Assembly (NCBI GenBank): GCA_025345505.1
Contig: JANVCC010000073.1
Location: 6,071,547-6,135,546, forward strand
Length of the DNA: 64,000 bases
DNA from: Todiramphus chloris collaris
Lineage: Eukaryota; Chordata; Aves; Coraciiformes; Alcedinidae
Reading direction: 5' to 3'
Shown here: one piece after another, positions 1 through 11,867 of the stretch
Position numbering within the stretch: the first letter of the stretch is position 1
Layout: every line of letters starts with the position of its first letter
The notes under the pieces: generated by a model
Databases searched by the model: none
What the model saw: only the letters and a program-made list of their open reading frames with translations
Told to the model about the DNA's origin: nothing
Made by a program: the position numbers and the translations under genes

Positions 1-149
1 TCCTACTTTGACTTCCTGTTTCTACACTATGTTCTTGTCCCAGCTATCCTTCTATTCTAGCAACTGACCTTATGAAATGCTGACAGACAGGAACACTTAC
101 AGTCAGAAAACACTTAAAATTGAGAAATACACCAGAAAAATGTTATTTT

Positions 150-162
150 TATATATATATAT
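150..162. repeat. (TA)n microsatellite, short
   Basis: About six TA units follow a T6 run. This is too short to be notable, but it may be length-polymorphic. Confidence 0.8.
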
Positions 163-3100
163 TTTGGCCTACAGCCAATGAGCTCCAATTCAGATTATCC
201 AGAACAGTGCTATGACATTTGCACAGTGCTAATGAAAAATTAGCAAAGACACGAATCCTGGAAATCAGCTATTTCCATAGGAATGACTTTCAGCCACGAG
301 TTTAAAAGTCTGCAGGAAAAGAAGCTGCCAGCAAACAGCCTTCACAGGAGAATAGCTTGGAAGCAAGTTAACTTTAAAGGGAAGAACAGATGATGTGTCA
401 AGAGAGCTATTATGGATTACAGTCACAGTGCTGAACTCCAATAACTAAACACAGAAATCTTATCTTCAGTCTTTCCTACACAGTGGACCAACAAGCTGCA
501 CAGTGATATGGGTGATCACCACACATTATGAATTGTATCTTGAAATGAAAAAACACCCAAACCATCACAAAGCGCAGATGACTTTTATATTATACACTAG
601 AAAGTTTTTAAGTATGGGTGAAAATATGCATTCAACCCTGAGCCTTTGGCTGGTCACTTACTGATTTCAGAGTCTGGCAATTAGAGGTGCTGAAGGACTG
701 TTCTAGAGAGCGCAGGTGCTTTGAGGGTCTTCCCAAAACAGAAGAACCAGCTGAGAGATACTGCATCTGAGATAAGCTTACACTGCTAGATTTTAAAGAT
801 AAATTTAACATGATCTATTTAATATAGATAATGAAACTCTCTGTGACTTGCAGGGCAGTTTCCTCGTGGTTTCTCTTCTCCCGTCTATCACAGTAATAAA
901 GCAAGTAGTAAGGTTATTCCTTTAGCCTTTAGATGTTTGAGATCCAGCTCTGAGTCAGCACTAATGACCAGTGATGAACCTTAGAAATACACCTTCCTCT
1001 ATTTTCTTAGAATTTCACACTAGCAGAAAGCAAGTTAATATATTCAGAGGCATTTTTTTCCCCACATCACTGGAACTACCAGTCAAGGGTGCAGCACAGT
1101 ACACAAACACACACTTTCTATGCTGACTTTAGAAAAAGAGGGAGAAAACGTGTGAAAAACAGAGCAGAAAGATCATTCTTTAGGCCGCAGCATCTCTACA
1201 ACACGCACAATCCTGCTTCTTCATCAGAAAACATGAAGTAAATGTTGCACACTTTAAACCAGTTATGTTGTAAGGCTTGTCCCTTAATTGTTAACTCTGA
1301 AAACTGTGACTCCTTAGCAAGTATCTTCGGTATCTCCAGGGTCTAGAACAGTTAACACCTAATAAAAAGTTATCATACTGTAAGGGTGATTAAAAGTAAA
1401 GTGGAAATAAATTGCTGATATATAGTATAAATACATTCCTTATCTAAGTGTGCTAGTTCACATCCTGGGACATCCAAAACCACTCAAAATTATAACATAA
1501 CTAGAAGTCATATCCTACATATACACTCAAGCCATATTTACAACATAAAAGATAACACGGAAGCACTGACTGTAGAAAAGCTGGCTGATCCTGGTAGATA
1601 ACCACCAGTGTGATGCTGAGGCCAAATGGGTTATGAGATCTTTGAATACACAAATAGGGAAGTACTGATTAGGAAGAAATACGATTTCTCTATTTGATGC
1701 TAGTGAGATGTGTCCTGAAAAACTACAGGTCAAAAGGCTTTTGCTGAGTTGTATGGAGAGACATGGGAATGGTCAGAAGAGAATGCACAGGCAGCAGGAA
1801 CTTTGTTTAGTTTACCAATGAGGAGATGAAGAGGAAAGAGGACAATTGTGTGTACAGACCAATGTGGAGAAGATGGATAATGGTATCTTTGGTCCGCAAA
1901 CAAAGCTTTAACAAAGGCTCAGTGGTTAGATAAGGATGCCAGATACATTCAGGCTAAAAATAGGATTCAGTTTTAACAGCAGGAGTTGCAACAATTTAAT
2001 CAAGGTTATGAAGAATTCTATCAATGTGAATTTGAAAATCAAACGCAGATGTTTTTCTTAGAACTCCCGTTCAAACAAGAATAGGTTCATAGATGCTTAA
2101 CACAGCTAGATAATAATAGCACACAAGTTTCTCTCGGCCTTGTACTCTATGACCTCATTAACTAGATGGCACATTAGTGCTCAGCTGTCTCTGGGGAGGG
2201 GTGCAGTTTGCATCTGCTTGGGTGACACCTCTATTGTGCACTTGTACAAACAGAGGGATTATCTTTTATTTACCGCTCAAAGGAGCAAGTGCTGCTGAAT
2301 CAGCTGCAGGGCACTCTTCACCTTCCTACCTACTGAATTTCAGAGTGCGAAGAGGACAATGAGGTGAAGATGAGGGACACCTTCCACCAGCCATGACATT
2401 CGCAAAGTGTTGATCCATCCAACTGCAGTCTCTGCAGAAAATGTTCTTCAGCTTCTTTACAACCACATTGATATAGGCAACGGCTTTTGTTGTCTCAGGT
2501 TGGGCTTTGGGATGTTCAGCTGAGCAGATTAATTTCCCGATTAACTTTCAGTTAATTCTCCTCTTTCACAGTGTTTGACTTCATTTGCACACGTGAAATA
2601 ACAGTACTGCAGCAAGACGCTTATTTTTCAGACTCCCGTTCCTGCCCCAGAACACACAAAAATCCCATTGAATTCTCTGTTACAAAGAAGGCTCTTAAAT
2701 TAAAATGAATTGCTTCAAATAAAAAGCTTAACAAAAGCTCCCTCCTGCCCTGGCTCCCACATAATGAACTGAGGTCATTTGAAAGAAAACAACAGAAATT
2801 CTGGGACTAAGAGTCCCAGAAGAGCAGAGTGTGAAGTGGCTTTAATATCATGGCAGATGTAATTATTGTGCGTTGCTTTCTATTATTATTAAACATTGAG
2901 GTGACTAGGAGGGAAAATCAATACAATACATCAGCATCAAAGCAGTGCTTATATGTACCTATAATTACGGATTCACAGCCCATGTTTTATTGTGCTGGAT
3001 GCATGTGAATGGAAAGATAAAGATCTGGTGTAAGGAGAAGTATCTTACTGCAAATGGTTGAAATGACATTAGTACCAGCATAGGTGTATTTTGCATTCTA

Positions 3101-3190
3101 CTGTGTGTACTGGGGGGGATCTCTCTGGCCATTCTGGACATTGCTTTGTTTCTTTGCTTGCTCTTTTGAGCGCTACGAGAGAACTATTAT

Positions 3191-3232
3191 GGGTAATAAT
3201 GCACTTGGACTACTAAGGGCAATAATGCACTT
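3191..3232 (+). repeat. Imperfect 26-bp tandem duplication
   Basis: A 16-mer beginning GGGTAATAATGCACTT (3191-3206) recurs as GGGCAATAATGCACTT (3217-3232) with a period of 26 bp. There is one mismatch in the 16 aligned bases. The spacer portions differ more. It looks like a local duplication by slippage or unequal exchange; no function is suggested. Confidence 0.8.
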
Positions 3233-3485
3233 ACACTCCGGTTTGTTTTTGTCAGTGATACCACTGAACATTGCCTGTTTGGCATAGCTGTGATTTGTTT
3301 TGGTCCATTACTAACCTATTTGGAACTACGGTGAGATAAGCAGGTCTTCTCTCTAAATGCAAATAAAATATTTCCTTTATAATGGTGGAAGTTTAATGAC
3401 TTTGTTACCCAACTTGTTCGCTATCCTTGTGTACTTTATTGCTTATCCCATTTAACAGTGCAGCTACAAATTTCCTGGCCTTCGA

Positions 3486-3520
3486 TCTTTCTCTCTTTTT
3501 TTCCTTTCTTTCTTTCTTTC
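3486..3520. repeat. Pyrimidine-rich tract, (TTTC)n-like
   Basis: The tract is almost entirely C and T and ends in three TTTC units immediately before an AG. It resembles a branch-site polypyrimidine tract followed by AG, but no coding frame follows. I read it as simple sequence. Confidence 0.75.
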
Positions 3521-3897
3521 AGAGAATAATTATAAGCTCCTTTAAGCTAACAAGGAGGTTGCATGTCTAGTAAATGTGCACAGCAAATAAAAATAAATAC
3601 TCCTCAATAACAGACATACTTCGAACACCACTAAACTCCACTGTGAAGAACATTGCACTCAAAGGAAGGGCTCCCATTGATTTCATTGAGTCCTGAAATC
3701 AGCAAGCTGAGTAAAACAGCACCCCAGCTCATGACGAGGTTCTCCTCACTGTGTGCACTTAGTGAAAATTCTGTAGTTCAGCGAAAGTGTCATTTTTTAA
3801 GAGAAGTGAGTTAATTGAGTTACAGTTTGATAATTGCTACATATCGTACACTAGTAATGGGTATTTCTAAGTCTTTGTTTACAACAGGAAAAAATAC

Positions 3898-4482
3898 AGA
3901 ATCACAGAATCATAGAATTATTATGGTTGGAAAGGACCTTGAAGGATCATCAAGTTAAACCTTCACCCCAGCATCTCCCTAACAACTAGACCATAGCCTC
4001 AAATGCTACATCTACTCGTTTTTTAAACACCTCTGGGGATGGTGACTCCACCACCTCCCTGGGCAGCCTGTTCCAGTGCCCAACCACTCGCTCAGTAAAG
4101 AATTTCTTTCTAATATCCAATCGAAACCTCCCCTGATGCAACTTGAGGTCATCTCCTCTCATCCTATCATTAGAGATCTACACCAGCCTCACTAAAACCT
4201 CCTTTCAGGCAGTTGTAGAGAGCAATAAGGTCTCCTCTCAGTCTCTTCTTCTCTAAACAACCCCAGTTCCCTCAGCTGCTCTTCATAAGACATGTTTTCC
4301 AGACCCCTCACCAGCCTCGTTGCCCTTCTCTGGACTCACTCCAGCATCTCAATGCCCTTCTTATGCTGTGGTGCCCAAAAAGGGACACGATACTCAAGGT
4401 GCAGTCTCACGAGTGCCGAGTACAGGGGCACAATCACCTCCCTACTCCTGATGAACACACCATTTTTGCTACAGGCCAGGAT
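3898..4482 (-). mobile_element. CR1 LINE, 5'-truncated (about 585 bp)
   Basis: A non-LTR retrotransposon copy lying on the minus strand. Its 3' tail is at the low-coordinate end: three degenerate 8-bp units of the AGAATCAT type at 3898-3921 (ATTCTATG-type when read on the minus strand). The conserved CR1 block TTGGAAAGGACCTTGAAGGA follows. Further along come the hallmark strings CACCACCTCCCTGGGCAGCC and the region encoding the last part of ORF2. The copy stops abruptly near 4482, at sequence corresponding to the C-terminal part of ORF2, so it is 5'-truncated like most CR1 insertions. It is the longest CR1 copy in the window. It belongs to a different subfamily from the copies at 8116 and 58767, judging by the 3' UTR wording. 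Confidence 0.96.
3986..4482 (-). pseudogene. CR1 ORF2 C-terminal remnant
   Basis: The minus strand encodes the C-terminal end of the CR1 ORF2 reverse transcriptase/endonuclease protein. A terminal in-frame stretch includes the family signature [18 protein letters not shown] and ends at a TAG whose complement is at 3986-3988. Further upstream the characteristic [16 protein letters not shown] and QLRELGLF phrases appear but are split among frames by stops and frameshifts. No reverse transcriptase catalytic core is present because the copy is truncated before it. It is non-functional; the order of motifs agrees with CR1 ORF2. Confidence 0.88.
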
Positions 4483-6893
4483 GATATGTCAGAGTGTAAA
4501 TTATAGCAAAGTGTCAGTTAATGTGAGATACCCACAATTATGTAAAACCTTATGTCTGGGTTGTAAATGCTTTTCTAGCAGCTCAGCTACCCAAGGTGAA
4601 AGTCTGCTGATACTCTTCTGCTCCAAGGCAAATGCACCCTGAGACTTCCTTGCTGTTCATATTCCTGATGTTGTTTATCACAGAAAAACTGATAAACCAG
4701 GACCTGTCAATTTTATGCAGAATATTTATAATGTAAACAGAGGCCACCATGATATTAGGAATTATTTAACACTGTATTTATTTGCTAAGTGATCAGCTGT
4801 GTTAGCCAACAGTTTGAGATTTAACAGTTAAAGCAGTATCTGGTTTTAAAAGCACAGTGCCAACATAGACCACTCTCACGATGAGGCAAATAGATCTTTC
4901 CTAGTTTGCAAGTATGTTTTTTACCTAAGACAAACATACAATGTTTGCATAGCTGACAACAGGATAATTCATCCTCCTGTCTTCGTTGGAAAAAAGAGAG
5001 CAACGAGTTGGCACTGTCAAATTTCCCCCTGTGCTGTTACTGTGGCGGGCCCAACAGTGTCTGCAAGGTGTGGAAAGCAGTGAACTACCTGCTTCAGTTC
5101 AGCTTTTGCCATATCAATAAACCCAGAGTTGCACCAGCTGGCAAGTCCCACTGGCATACCCGGCCCCATCACCTCCCTGCTGGGGCCCTGGGCCAGGGGA
5201 AGAGCTGAGCTGCTGTGTCCAGCCCCAAAGCCCTGTCCCTGGACCACGGCCCTCCTGGGATGCAGAGCCAGCACCGCTGCATCCGCTCGCATTGCATTAG
5301 CTTTGGAAAAGGCACCTGAGCAGAACCAATAGCAGCTCATCAGCAGGCAGGTAACCACTTCTGCACTTGCAGGCAACCAAAGCGGATCTCAATCATCTCT
5401 GCACTTGTCTGGTCAAATTTGCCAGCTCCTTAGGCAGCTGTTTGATCTCTACCCATGATAAATATGTCAGTCAGATGGGGGTGGTCCCATTTTTGTTCAT
5501 CTGTAGAAAGGAAATTATTTCCCTGATGCACGAGCATGTGACAAGATAGTGTCAGCTGTGCTATAGTGAAAACTGAAAATTCTTTCCTTCAGGCTGTTTC
5601 TCCAGGTGTTTGAAAATCTGCATGTTTAGTGAGTTTGCCCACACGTCAGATTAATTTTGTGGGGCTCAGGGAGGTGTCTGTGCTCTGCACTGGACCTTCA
5701 TTGAGCAAAGGAGGAGGAAACAATTTATCCCTCTGTCTCCTTCCATGCCACAGGCTGCCTTAAGCTGGTAGTGACTGACCTTCCTCCTTCATCCTTGTGT
5801 CAGGGATGTGGGGATGAAACCAGGGCCCTGATCACATCCCAGATGGTCTCAATGTACACACCAGCTGATGCCTGGCACCCTCTCTCCTCTTGAGGAAAAG
5901 ACATCTGTGATCCTTCTCACAAGCCCTGCTTGCTACTCTCTGCTCCAGGCTCCACAGAGAGCCTTCCTACTCCCCACTTAATGTGAATGGCAAGAAGGAA
6001 GGAAAACTCAGGGATCACACAAAGTCTTTCACTTTTTCACATCTGTACTTGCTCTCTTTTAAAAATCTTTCTAGAGTACCTTTTTATGGAAGCTCTGCAA
6101 TTTTAATCCAACAATGACCGTAAAACCACTTGAAAACAACAACACAAAGTACTTTTCAAGTGTCAACTGATCGTTAATAATTCAGCCTTGGAAGACTGAG
6201 ACTCAGTACAGACTTGAGAGCTTTACCTTTATGTTTGAGGAAAAACTCATTTAGTGGGTTGTATTCTAATGCCTAATAAAAAAAAAGGAATGCAAAATTC
6301 ACTTAGATTATTTTTTACTTGTATGCAGGAGATCAACTATAATGGAATAGTATTGCTAATGTAATTACAACAGCCTGTCTCCAGAGGAGGAGATATTATG
6401 CAACACACACTCTGCTCTATATATTCTCAGCACAGGTACCAAAAAGTAAATGAGCAAAATTATTATTTCATCTGATGGGAGTTCTGACAGATTTATTCCT
6501 ACTCTAAATTTCTTCCAGAGGAAGAGAAAGGTGCAGAGGTCTTCCAATTATACCTGAAAGTTGTTAGATTTGGAAAAGAAGAAGAGAACACAGGACAGAG
6601 GAGTGATTTCTCAATTGACGGGCTGGTATAAAAGGACTTTTAAAACTAAAAATAAGATGACTTCACAGACATGTAAAGCACGTAATCACACTTAAACTGC
6701 AATAATGAAAGAATTAAACTCCACAGGTTTGGGAATCTATCTTCTAATTGAAGAAAAAAAAAAGAGCAGAAACTTCCATTGTCATGAAGCTGATCTGGGT
6801 TGAGCTGTTGACCTCTTTTCATTCTCACCTTGTTAGACTATTAAATACCAGGAAGTTATAACTGTACTAAAATGGAGTATTGGATCAAAATCA

Positions 6894-6921
6894 TTTTTCA
6901 AAAGTACTTTTTCAAAAGTAC
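6894..6921 (+). repeat. Perfect 14-bp tandem duplication
   Basis: The unit TTTTTCAAAAGTAC occurs twice in direct tandem (6894-6907 and 6908-6921), followed by TTTTT as the start of a partial third unit. The perfect identity suggests a recent slippage event. Confidence 0.9.
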
Positions 6922-7251
6922 TTTTTATAGTTGAGGAGGATATTTGATCATTTTGCGGAAATGTTCTATTTCCTTAGGTATTCAGCTTTTAAGAAAGGCC
7001 AGTAAAAAAGCACAGAGGTTACGCAATGTTACAATGCTGGTGCTCATTCACAGTAATTGCAGATTTCTGAAATGGAGAGATAATTTGTCTAAACCTACAG
7101 CCTCAGTAATAGGTCTGAAATTTCAGCTAAGGCCAGAGAGGATCTTAAGAGGACCAACTAGTCTGCACATGACTTTATGCCCAAGACATTTCCAATAGCT
7201 CCTGTTGACATCCTATCCCAAGACCAAGAGGACTTATTTTTCAAATAAACC

Positions 7252-7273
7252 TTTTTTTTTTTTTTTTTTTTTT
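7252..7273. repeat. Poly-T tract, 22 nt
   Basis: An uninterrupted run of 22 T follows CAAATAAACC. On the minus strand it would read as poly-A, but the sequence on its 5' side (plus coordinates above 7273) is not a recognisable retrocopy. It is therefore annotated as a plain homopolymer. Confidence 0.9.
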
Positions 7274-8115
7274 AAGTATACATAATAGATAAACAGAAAT
7301 AGAAAAGGAAAGTGAAACAACTTTCTTGAGTACAAAAGAAAGCGGTATTTCTGGCTGCAATAACAAGAGTATACATTTCCAAAATGAACCAAGCATGCAT
7401 TACAGCCAAAGTGGGTATATGGAAATTTAAAACACAATCACTATTTGTATATAATCAGGCTAGAACATCACGGAACACTTGGTAATAGACTGAAGCAGGC
7501 TTGGGCTCTGGGTCATAGGTACACATCACCATTTCATCTGTATTTCACATGCACTACTCCAGGCTACCACATTTCATTAAGATAGACTGATATTTGTTCT
7601 AGGGATTTTACTACAAGACAATAAATTAAAGAACAAAGAGAACCCTGTACTACTGAGCTTACTTATAGATGAGCCCTGAGTGTCTGCTTTACAATTTCAC
7701 AGCCAATGGGGCTGGTTTAAAGTTTCATCAAAATAAGACTCCCTTGAAGATGCATTGGCAAAATAAAGTTACTGAGTCTGTACTCTGCTTTGTCAAATGC
7801 CTCTGTAACATTCAGCTAGATTACACCAGATTGAGATTGAAATACGCTGAATTGAAAAGGGGAAGCCCATAAATCACTCAATCCGTACTTACAAATTATC
7901 TATCTCCTTGCTAATTTCAAGGTGACAGTTACCAGCTGGTATAGAAGTACAAAGTTTGACAGTTAACAGAAGCAGGCTTTTTCAAATATTTTAACTTTTA
8001 AAATGTGATTTCAGCTAAAATAGAGGTTTCAGGCTATTTGGACTGTGGTTTTGGCATTACGATAACAGAGAGCTTGTACAAAATCAGTGCCATCATTTTT
8101 AAGCTACTGACTCTT

Positions 8116-8355
8116 AGAATCATAGAACGGTAGGGGTTGGAAGGGACCTCTGGAGATCATCGAGTCCAATCCTCCCTGCCAACACAGGATCACCCAGGGC
8201 AGGTCACACTGGAACAGATCCAGGGGGGTCTTGAAAGTCTCCAGAGAAGGAGACTCCACCACCTCCCTGGGCAGCCTGTTCCAGGCTCTGTCACTCTCAC
8301 AGTGAAGAAGTTTTTCCTCATGTTGAGGAAAAACTGTGTTCCAGTTTGTGACCAT
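8116..8355 (-). pseudogene. CR1 ORF2 C-terminal remnant
   Basis: On the minus strand an open frame of roughly 80 codons carries the CR1 ORF2 C-terminal signature [18 protein letters not shown] followed by LDLFQCDLPWVIL, and runs through the CR1 tail. This is the extreme C-terminus only, without any catalytic residues of the reverse transcriptase or the endonuclease. It is a relic and not a gene. Confidence 0.88.
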
Positions 8356-8467
8356 TACCTCTCATCCTACCACAGAACACCACTGAAAAGAGACTGGTCC
8401 CTTCTACTTGACACCCACCCTGCAGATATTTGTAAAACATTCATAAGATCCCCTCTTTCTGGGCCTC
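8116..8467 (-). mobile_element. CR1 LINE, 5'-truncated (about 350 bp)
   Basis: Minus-strand CR1 copy. The tail reads AGAATCATAGAA at 8116, followed by GGGGTTGGAAGGGACCTCTG and GATCATCGAGTCCAA, which are standard CR1 3' UTR blocks in reverse complement. The interior contains CACCACCTCCCTGGGCAGCC. The element fades out after AAGATCCCCTCT near 8460-8467, which is the truncation point. It shares the subfamily-specific phrase CCCTTCTACTTGACACCCAC (8399 onward) with the plus-strand copy at 58767-59140, so the two are the same CR1 subfamily in opposite orientation. Confidence 0.96.
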
Positions 8468-9798
8468 TTTTTCCTTTACTGCTGTGATTCAAACACTGAT
8501 TCAAATAACACAGGAAATTCTCATGAAAAGACTTGGAAAACTTTAGGGGACTTGGGAATAAGCATCTTTGGCTGTCAAAGAACAAACCGAGGTCTGATCT
8601 CCTGAATGGATACTGAGGTGATTACCATTCCTCTGCTTTGCCAGGAAGAGACTGAATTGCACGAAGAAGTACAAAGATAGAATCATGCTGGACATTTCAG
8701 TTGTGAAAAAGACTCTCATGGAGCAAAATCTGTGGGATGCCTAGAAAATTGAAGCAGAAAATGTCTTCGGTTCTAAATGCATTAAAATTAGAAGAACCCC
8801 TAGGGGAACGTGGTTCTAAAACCCAATACAGTGCATCGTAATTAACTCCTAACTGACCTTTCTGGTTATTTGGTGCCCAGAATTAAATACAATACTATAT
8901 TTCATCCTGCTCTGTCATGTGGTATATTTCCATATCCTGCCCAAATTGCATTTGTCTTTCATGCTGCCATATCAATTACAAATGCAAATCTAATTTGCTG
9001 TTTGCCTTCTCCAGCAGGTCTCTCCCAGCATCAGTACCTTCCAGTTCCTCACTGCTGTCTAATCTATTTATTATGGATGATGTTTTCCTCTGCATTTTTT
9101 AGCTTGATAATTCACAAACATCATTCAGGAGACAGAACTAATACAGAGATTCAAAACCAGGAAAGTTGAAAATTAAAACAGAGTCCCTCATATCCCCAAC
9201 AAGTTCAGAATAATTGCCCTGAATGAAGTCATTCTGTCTTCAGAACAACTCATTTCTTTGTTTGTTTGTTTTTAAAAGAAGCACTAAAAATAACTGTTCA
9301 CAGAGCAGAAAATTTAAGGAAAACTTCAGCCTTCATAGCATCTCTATTTTTTTCTGTGGGGCTTCTTCCACAGTGGCTTTAGCAGAAGACTCATTCCTTT
9401 ACATACACTGCACTTTCATTCAGATGATGAGAGCTCCAGTGCTTTGAGAGTTGGCAAGCCTTGGACTGGATGAGGCCAGAACTACGGTTCTACTCTACTT
9501 CATGTAGGTGCAGGACCCAAGTCATTCTCTGGCCACTTGTGCAAGTAAAAGTTTCCCTGCCGAGGGATTTACTCAGTTGACACCGTGCCCGAGCTGCCCA
9601 GTGTGCCACCTGCAGTAACAGCAGCTCCTCCCCAGACAGCACTGGGCACTTTGAGTAACACCTTCCCCAAATTTATGTTCTCCTACTGCTTGCCTTCTTT
9701 ACCTCCCTCACAGACCTGGTCTCCTTCATTTTACATCTCTAGGAATTTTCTATAATAGGATGAGGGCTTTGGATCAGAGGAAAAGGTCATTATTTTCC
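8468..9798. other. Noncoding DNA between two CR1 copies
   Basis: Nothing recognised apart from unremarkable single-copy sequence. Open frames at 8870-9169 and 9223-9447 (plus) lack known domains and show no codon signal that I can see. Confidence 0.55.
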
Positions 9799-10254
9799 AG
9801 GGAAGGGCCCGAAGGATGATCAGAGGGCTGGATCACCTCTCCTATGGGGGCAGACTGAGAGAGTTGGGGTTGTTCAGTCTGGAGAAGAGAAGGCTCCAGG
9901 GAGATCTTATTGTGGCCTTCCAGTATCTGAAGGGGGCTACAAGAAAGCTGGGGAGGGACTTTTTAGGCTGTCGGGCAATGATAGGAGTAGAGGGAATGGA
10001 TTAAAACTAGAGATAGGTCGGTTCAGGTTAGACATTAGGGAGAATTTCTTCCCCAGGAGGGTGGTGAGACACTGGAACAGGTTTCCCAGAGAGGTGGTGG
10101 AAGCCCCATCCTTGGAAGTTTTTAAGCCCAGGCTGGATGGGGCTGTGAGCAACCTGCTCTAGTGGGAGGGGTCCCTGCCCATGGCAGGGGGGTTGGAACC
10201 AGATGATCTTTAAGGTCCCTTCCAACCCTGACAGTTATTCTATGATTCTATGAT
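9799..10254 (+). mobile_element. CR1 LINE, 5'-truncated (about 455 bp), complete 3' end
   Basis: Plus-strand CR1 copy. It begins inside ORF2 near GGAAGGGCCCGAAGGATGAT and contains GATCAGAGGGCTGGATCACC, GGAGAAGAGAAGGCTCCAGG and GACACTGGAACAGGTTTCCC. It then runs through the 3' UTR (GGGTCCCTGCCCATGGCAGG, then GATGATCTTTAAGGTCCCTT). It ends in two tandem ATTCTATG-type octamers at about 10237-10254. No target-site duplication is evident, which is normal for CR1. It is a different subfamily from the 8116/58767 pair. Confidence 0.97.
9816..10162 (+). pseudogene. CR1 ORF2 C-terminal remnant, frameshifted
   Basis: The first open frame (from 9816) reads the CR1 ORF2 phrases RELGLFSLEKRRLQGDL and FQYLKGA. 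The homologous continuation (DRSRGNG, GRFRLDIRENFF, HWNRFPREVVEAPSLEVF) is in another frame from about 9980 and ends at a TAG at 10160-10162. A frameshift therefore lies around 9955-9980, within or near the T5 run. The CR1 protein normally runs through this segment in one frame, so the copy is dead. No catalytic region is present. Confidence 0.9.
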
Positions 10255-11867
10255 CTCGCTTACTTTGATGAGTTTAGTGAATGGAGACACTGACCCTACA
10301 TAAATACTTAATGTCTCTGAGGAACAGTCAAAAACACCTTTGCAAATGTTTAAATTTCTGAGACCACCCCATTGCCTTTGCTACTGCAGACAAATGCAGT
10401 ACTGAAGCCTCCACGCCCCTGTATTAGGAAGTTTTACTCCACAGTTAATTTGCTATGGCCAACACTTGCTCCCCAGGTTTTCTTCAAACATCAAATATAA
10501 AAATACCCGTGTTCATGAAAGATACCAGGCTCATTCCATAGCTAAATAAGGAGAACAGCTTTACAAAGCACATACATGGCTGAGCTGATTTAAAGTTTCC
10601 TGTCTGCACATTTCCATGACAATGAAGCTACATAAATACATTCCAAACCGAACGGTTAGCGATGATAAAAGTGGGCACAATATCAATACCATCTGCTCTC
10701 TCCTAATGAGAGTGAAAACCTAAAATTAACCAAAGAGAATGAGCTGCTAAATAACCTCTCTCCCCCTCCTAAATCTTAGACTTGTACATGTCAGCAAAGA
10801 ATTGGGATTTTAGTTCTTCACTATTTCGTATTTATATTTCATATTTTTATATATATATAATATTTATATTTCAAATATTTTTTTTATAACTTTAACTCAA
10901 ACTGTTGTGCTAGCACAGTTAGGACTGTAACTTAACAAAAACACAGTAAAATTCTGCTACGATCAGTATTCTCCAGTACTGAGACTGCTGGAACTCAGGA
11001 GATTAAACAACCTCACTGTCAACAATTTCTCAAGATTTTTAGCCTGAATTTTGCATACCCACTTTCACTTTCTCCTGCCTAAAATTAGCTAATTTATATT
11101 TATTCCCATAAATGTCAGGAGAGGAGCAGGAACAATATATTTGTGTTATTTTAAAAATAGCATTTTTTGAAGTCCGGGCATTAAACCAAAAATTAGTTCT
11201 GGTTCTAAAACTGGAATGTTCAATTCTTTGTTTTGTATTTTGAATCATGAATATTGATTTCTTACTCTCAATCACCCAAAGGAAGAATCCCAACGAAAGA
11301 AACCCCATGTCTTTAAGCCTTGTCCTACAAGGAGATCTATGTAGATCTCGGTGTGATTTAGTGTCTGAAATCTTGCCACGAAGAGGCAGTTGGCACAAGC
11401 AATGCCACATTTGCTTCACAATGCCCTGAGACTACTGGTGTTCAGAAAGGAATATATTAGAGTGGAATGGTTGGACTGCACATGGAAAATGCTGCTACCA
11501 GTAGTCAATAAGCTTCTGCCAGTAGTTTCTCTGATTCTCTTGCACTGTGTTATGTATATGGTTTGGATATTAATATCCCTCCAAAACCAGCTGGTAACAC
11601 TCAAGGAAAGAGTAAAACCTCAAACTTATTAGAAATACTACAGTTCCTGGTATTTATTTTTGATGCAGAGTGTTATGTCTTTCTACACAGAGTGAAGGGG
11701 GAAAAAGAAAAAAAAGTAAGACTGTGGCACATTTACCATGTCTGGCTGCCAGACACCCACCCAGCCACTCTCTCGCTCCCCATCCTCAACAAGACAGGGG
11801 CAGAAAATGAGGGAAAAGCTTGTAGGTGAAGATAAGGATGGAGAGATCACTTCCTAATAACTATGAT
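10255..11867. other. AT-rich noncoding DNA
   Basis: No gene recognised. A strongly AT-rich patch lies at about 10829-10888. The 126-codon minus-strand open frame at 11039-11419 overlaps plus-strand frames and has no recognisable domain. I regard it as chance. Confidence 0.55.
10829..10888. repeat. AT-rich low-complexity tract
   Basis: The tract consists almost only of A and T, with TATTTATATTTC-like repeats around a TATATATATA core and a T8 run. It is a low-complexity region. Confidence 0.85.

Larger units (their letters stand above)
1..3897. other. AT-rich noncoding DNA, no gene recognised
   Basis: No open frame here resembles a known protein, and no RNA gene or transposon was recognised. 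Small structure only: a TA dinucleotide run at about 150-162, an imperfect direct duplication at 3191-3232, and a TTTC/CT-rich tract at 3486-3520. A near-palindromic motif related to CCATTGACTTCAATGG lies at 3671-3695 and is treated in the findings. An intron or intergenic segment would look the same. Confidence 0.6.
4483..8115. other. Noncoding DNA with one GC-richer patch
   Basis: No gene recognised. About 5035-5330 is clearly GC-richer than its surroundings and has open frames on both strands (for example 5017-5376 minus and 5129-5332 plus). Neither matches a protein family I know, and mutual overlap is what GC-rich noncoding sequence gives. A perfect 14-bp duplication sits at 6894-6921 and a 22-nt poly-T at 7252-7273. 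The rest shows nothing recognisable. Confidence 0.55.

Noticed and set aside
3486..3524. Polypyrimidine tract plus AG as a 3' splice site
   Set aside because: No open frame with similarity follows, and a simple TTTC repeat explains the tract.
5017..5376. 119-codon minus-strand open frame proposed as a gene
   Set aside because: It lies in GC-rich sequence with overlapping frames on the other strand, has no domain I recognise and no splice or promoter context. Kept only as part of the GC-patch observation.
7252..7273. Poly-T read as the poly-A tail of a minus-strand processed pseudogene
   Set aside because: The adjoining sequence does not resemble any transcript I know, and CR1 machinery rarely makes poly-A-tailed retrocopies in birds.
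8137..8487. 116-codon plus-strand open frame
   Set aside because: It is the antisense of the CR1 ORF2 remnant on the minus strand and so a shadow of the LINE.
11039..11419. 126-codon minus-strand open frame
   Set aside because: No recognisable family, overlaps plus-strand frames and sits in AT-rich sequence next to CR1 pieces. Chance is the simplest reading.
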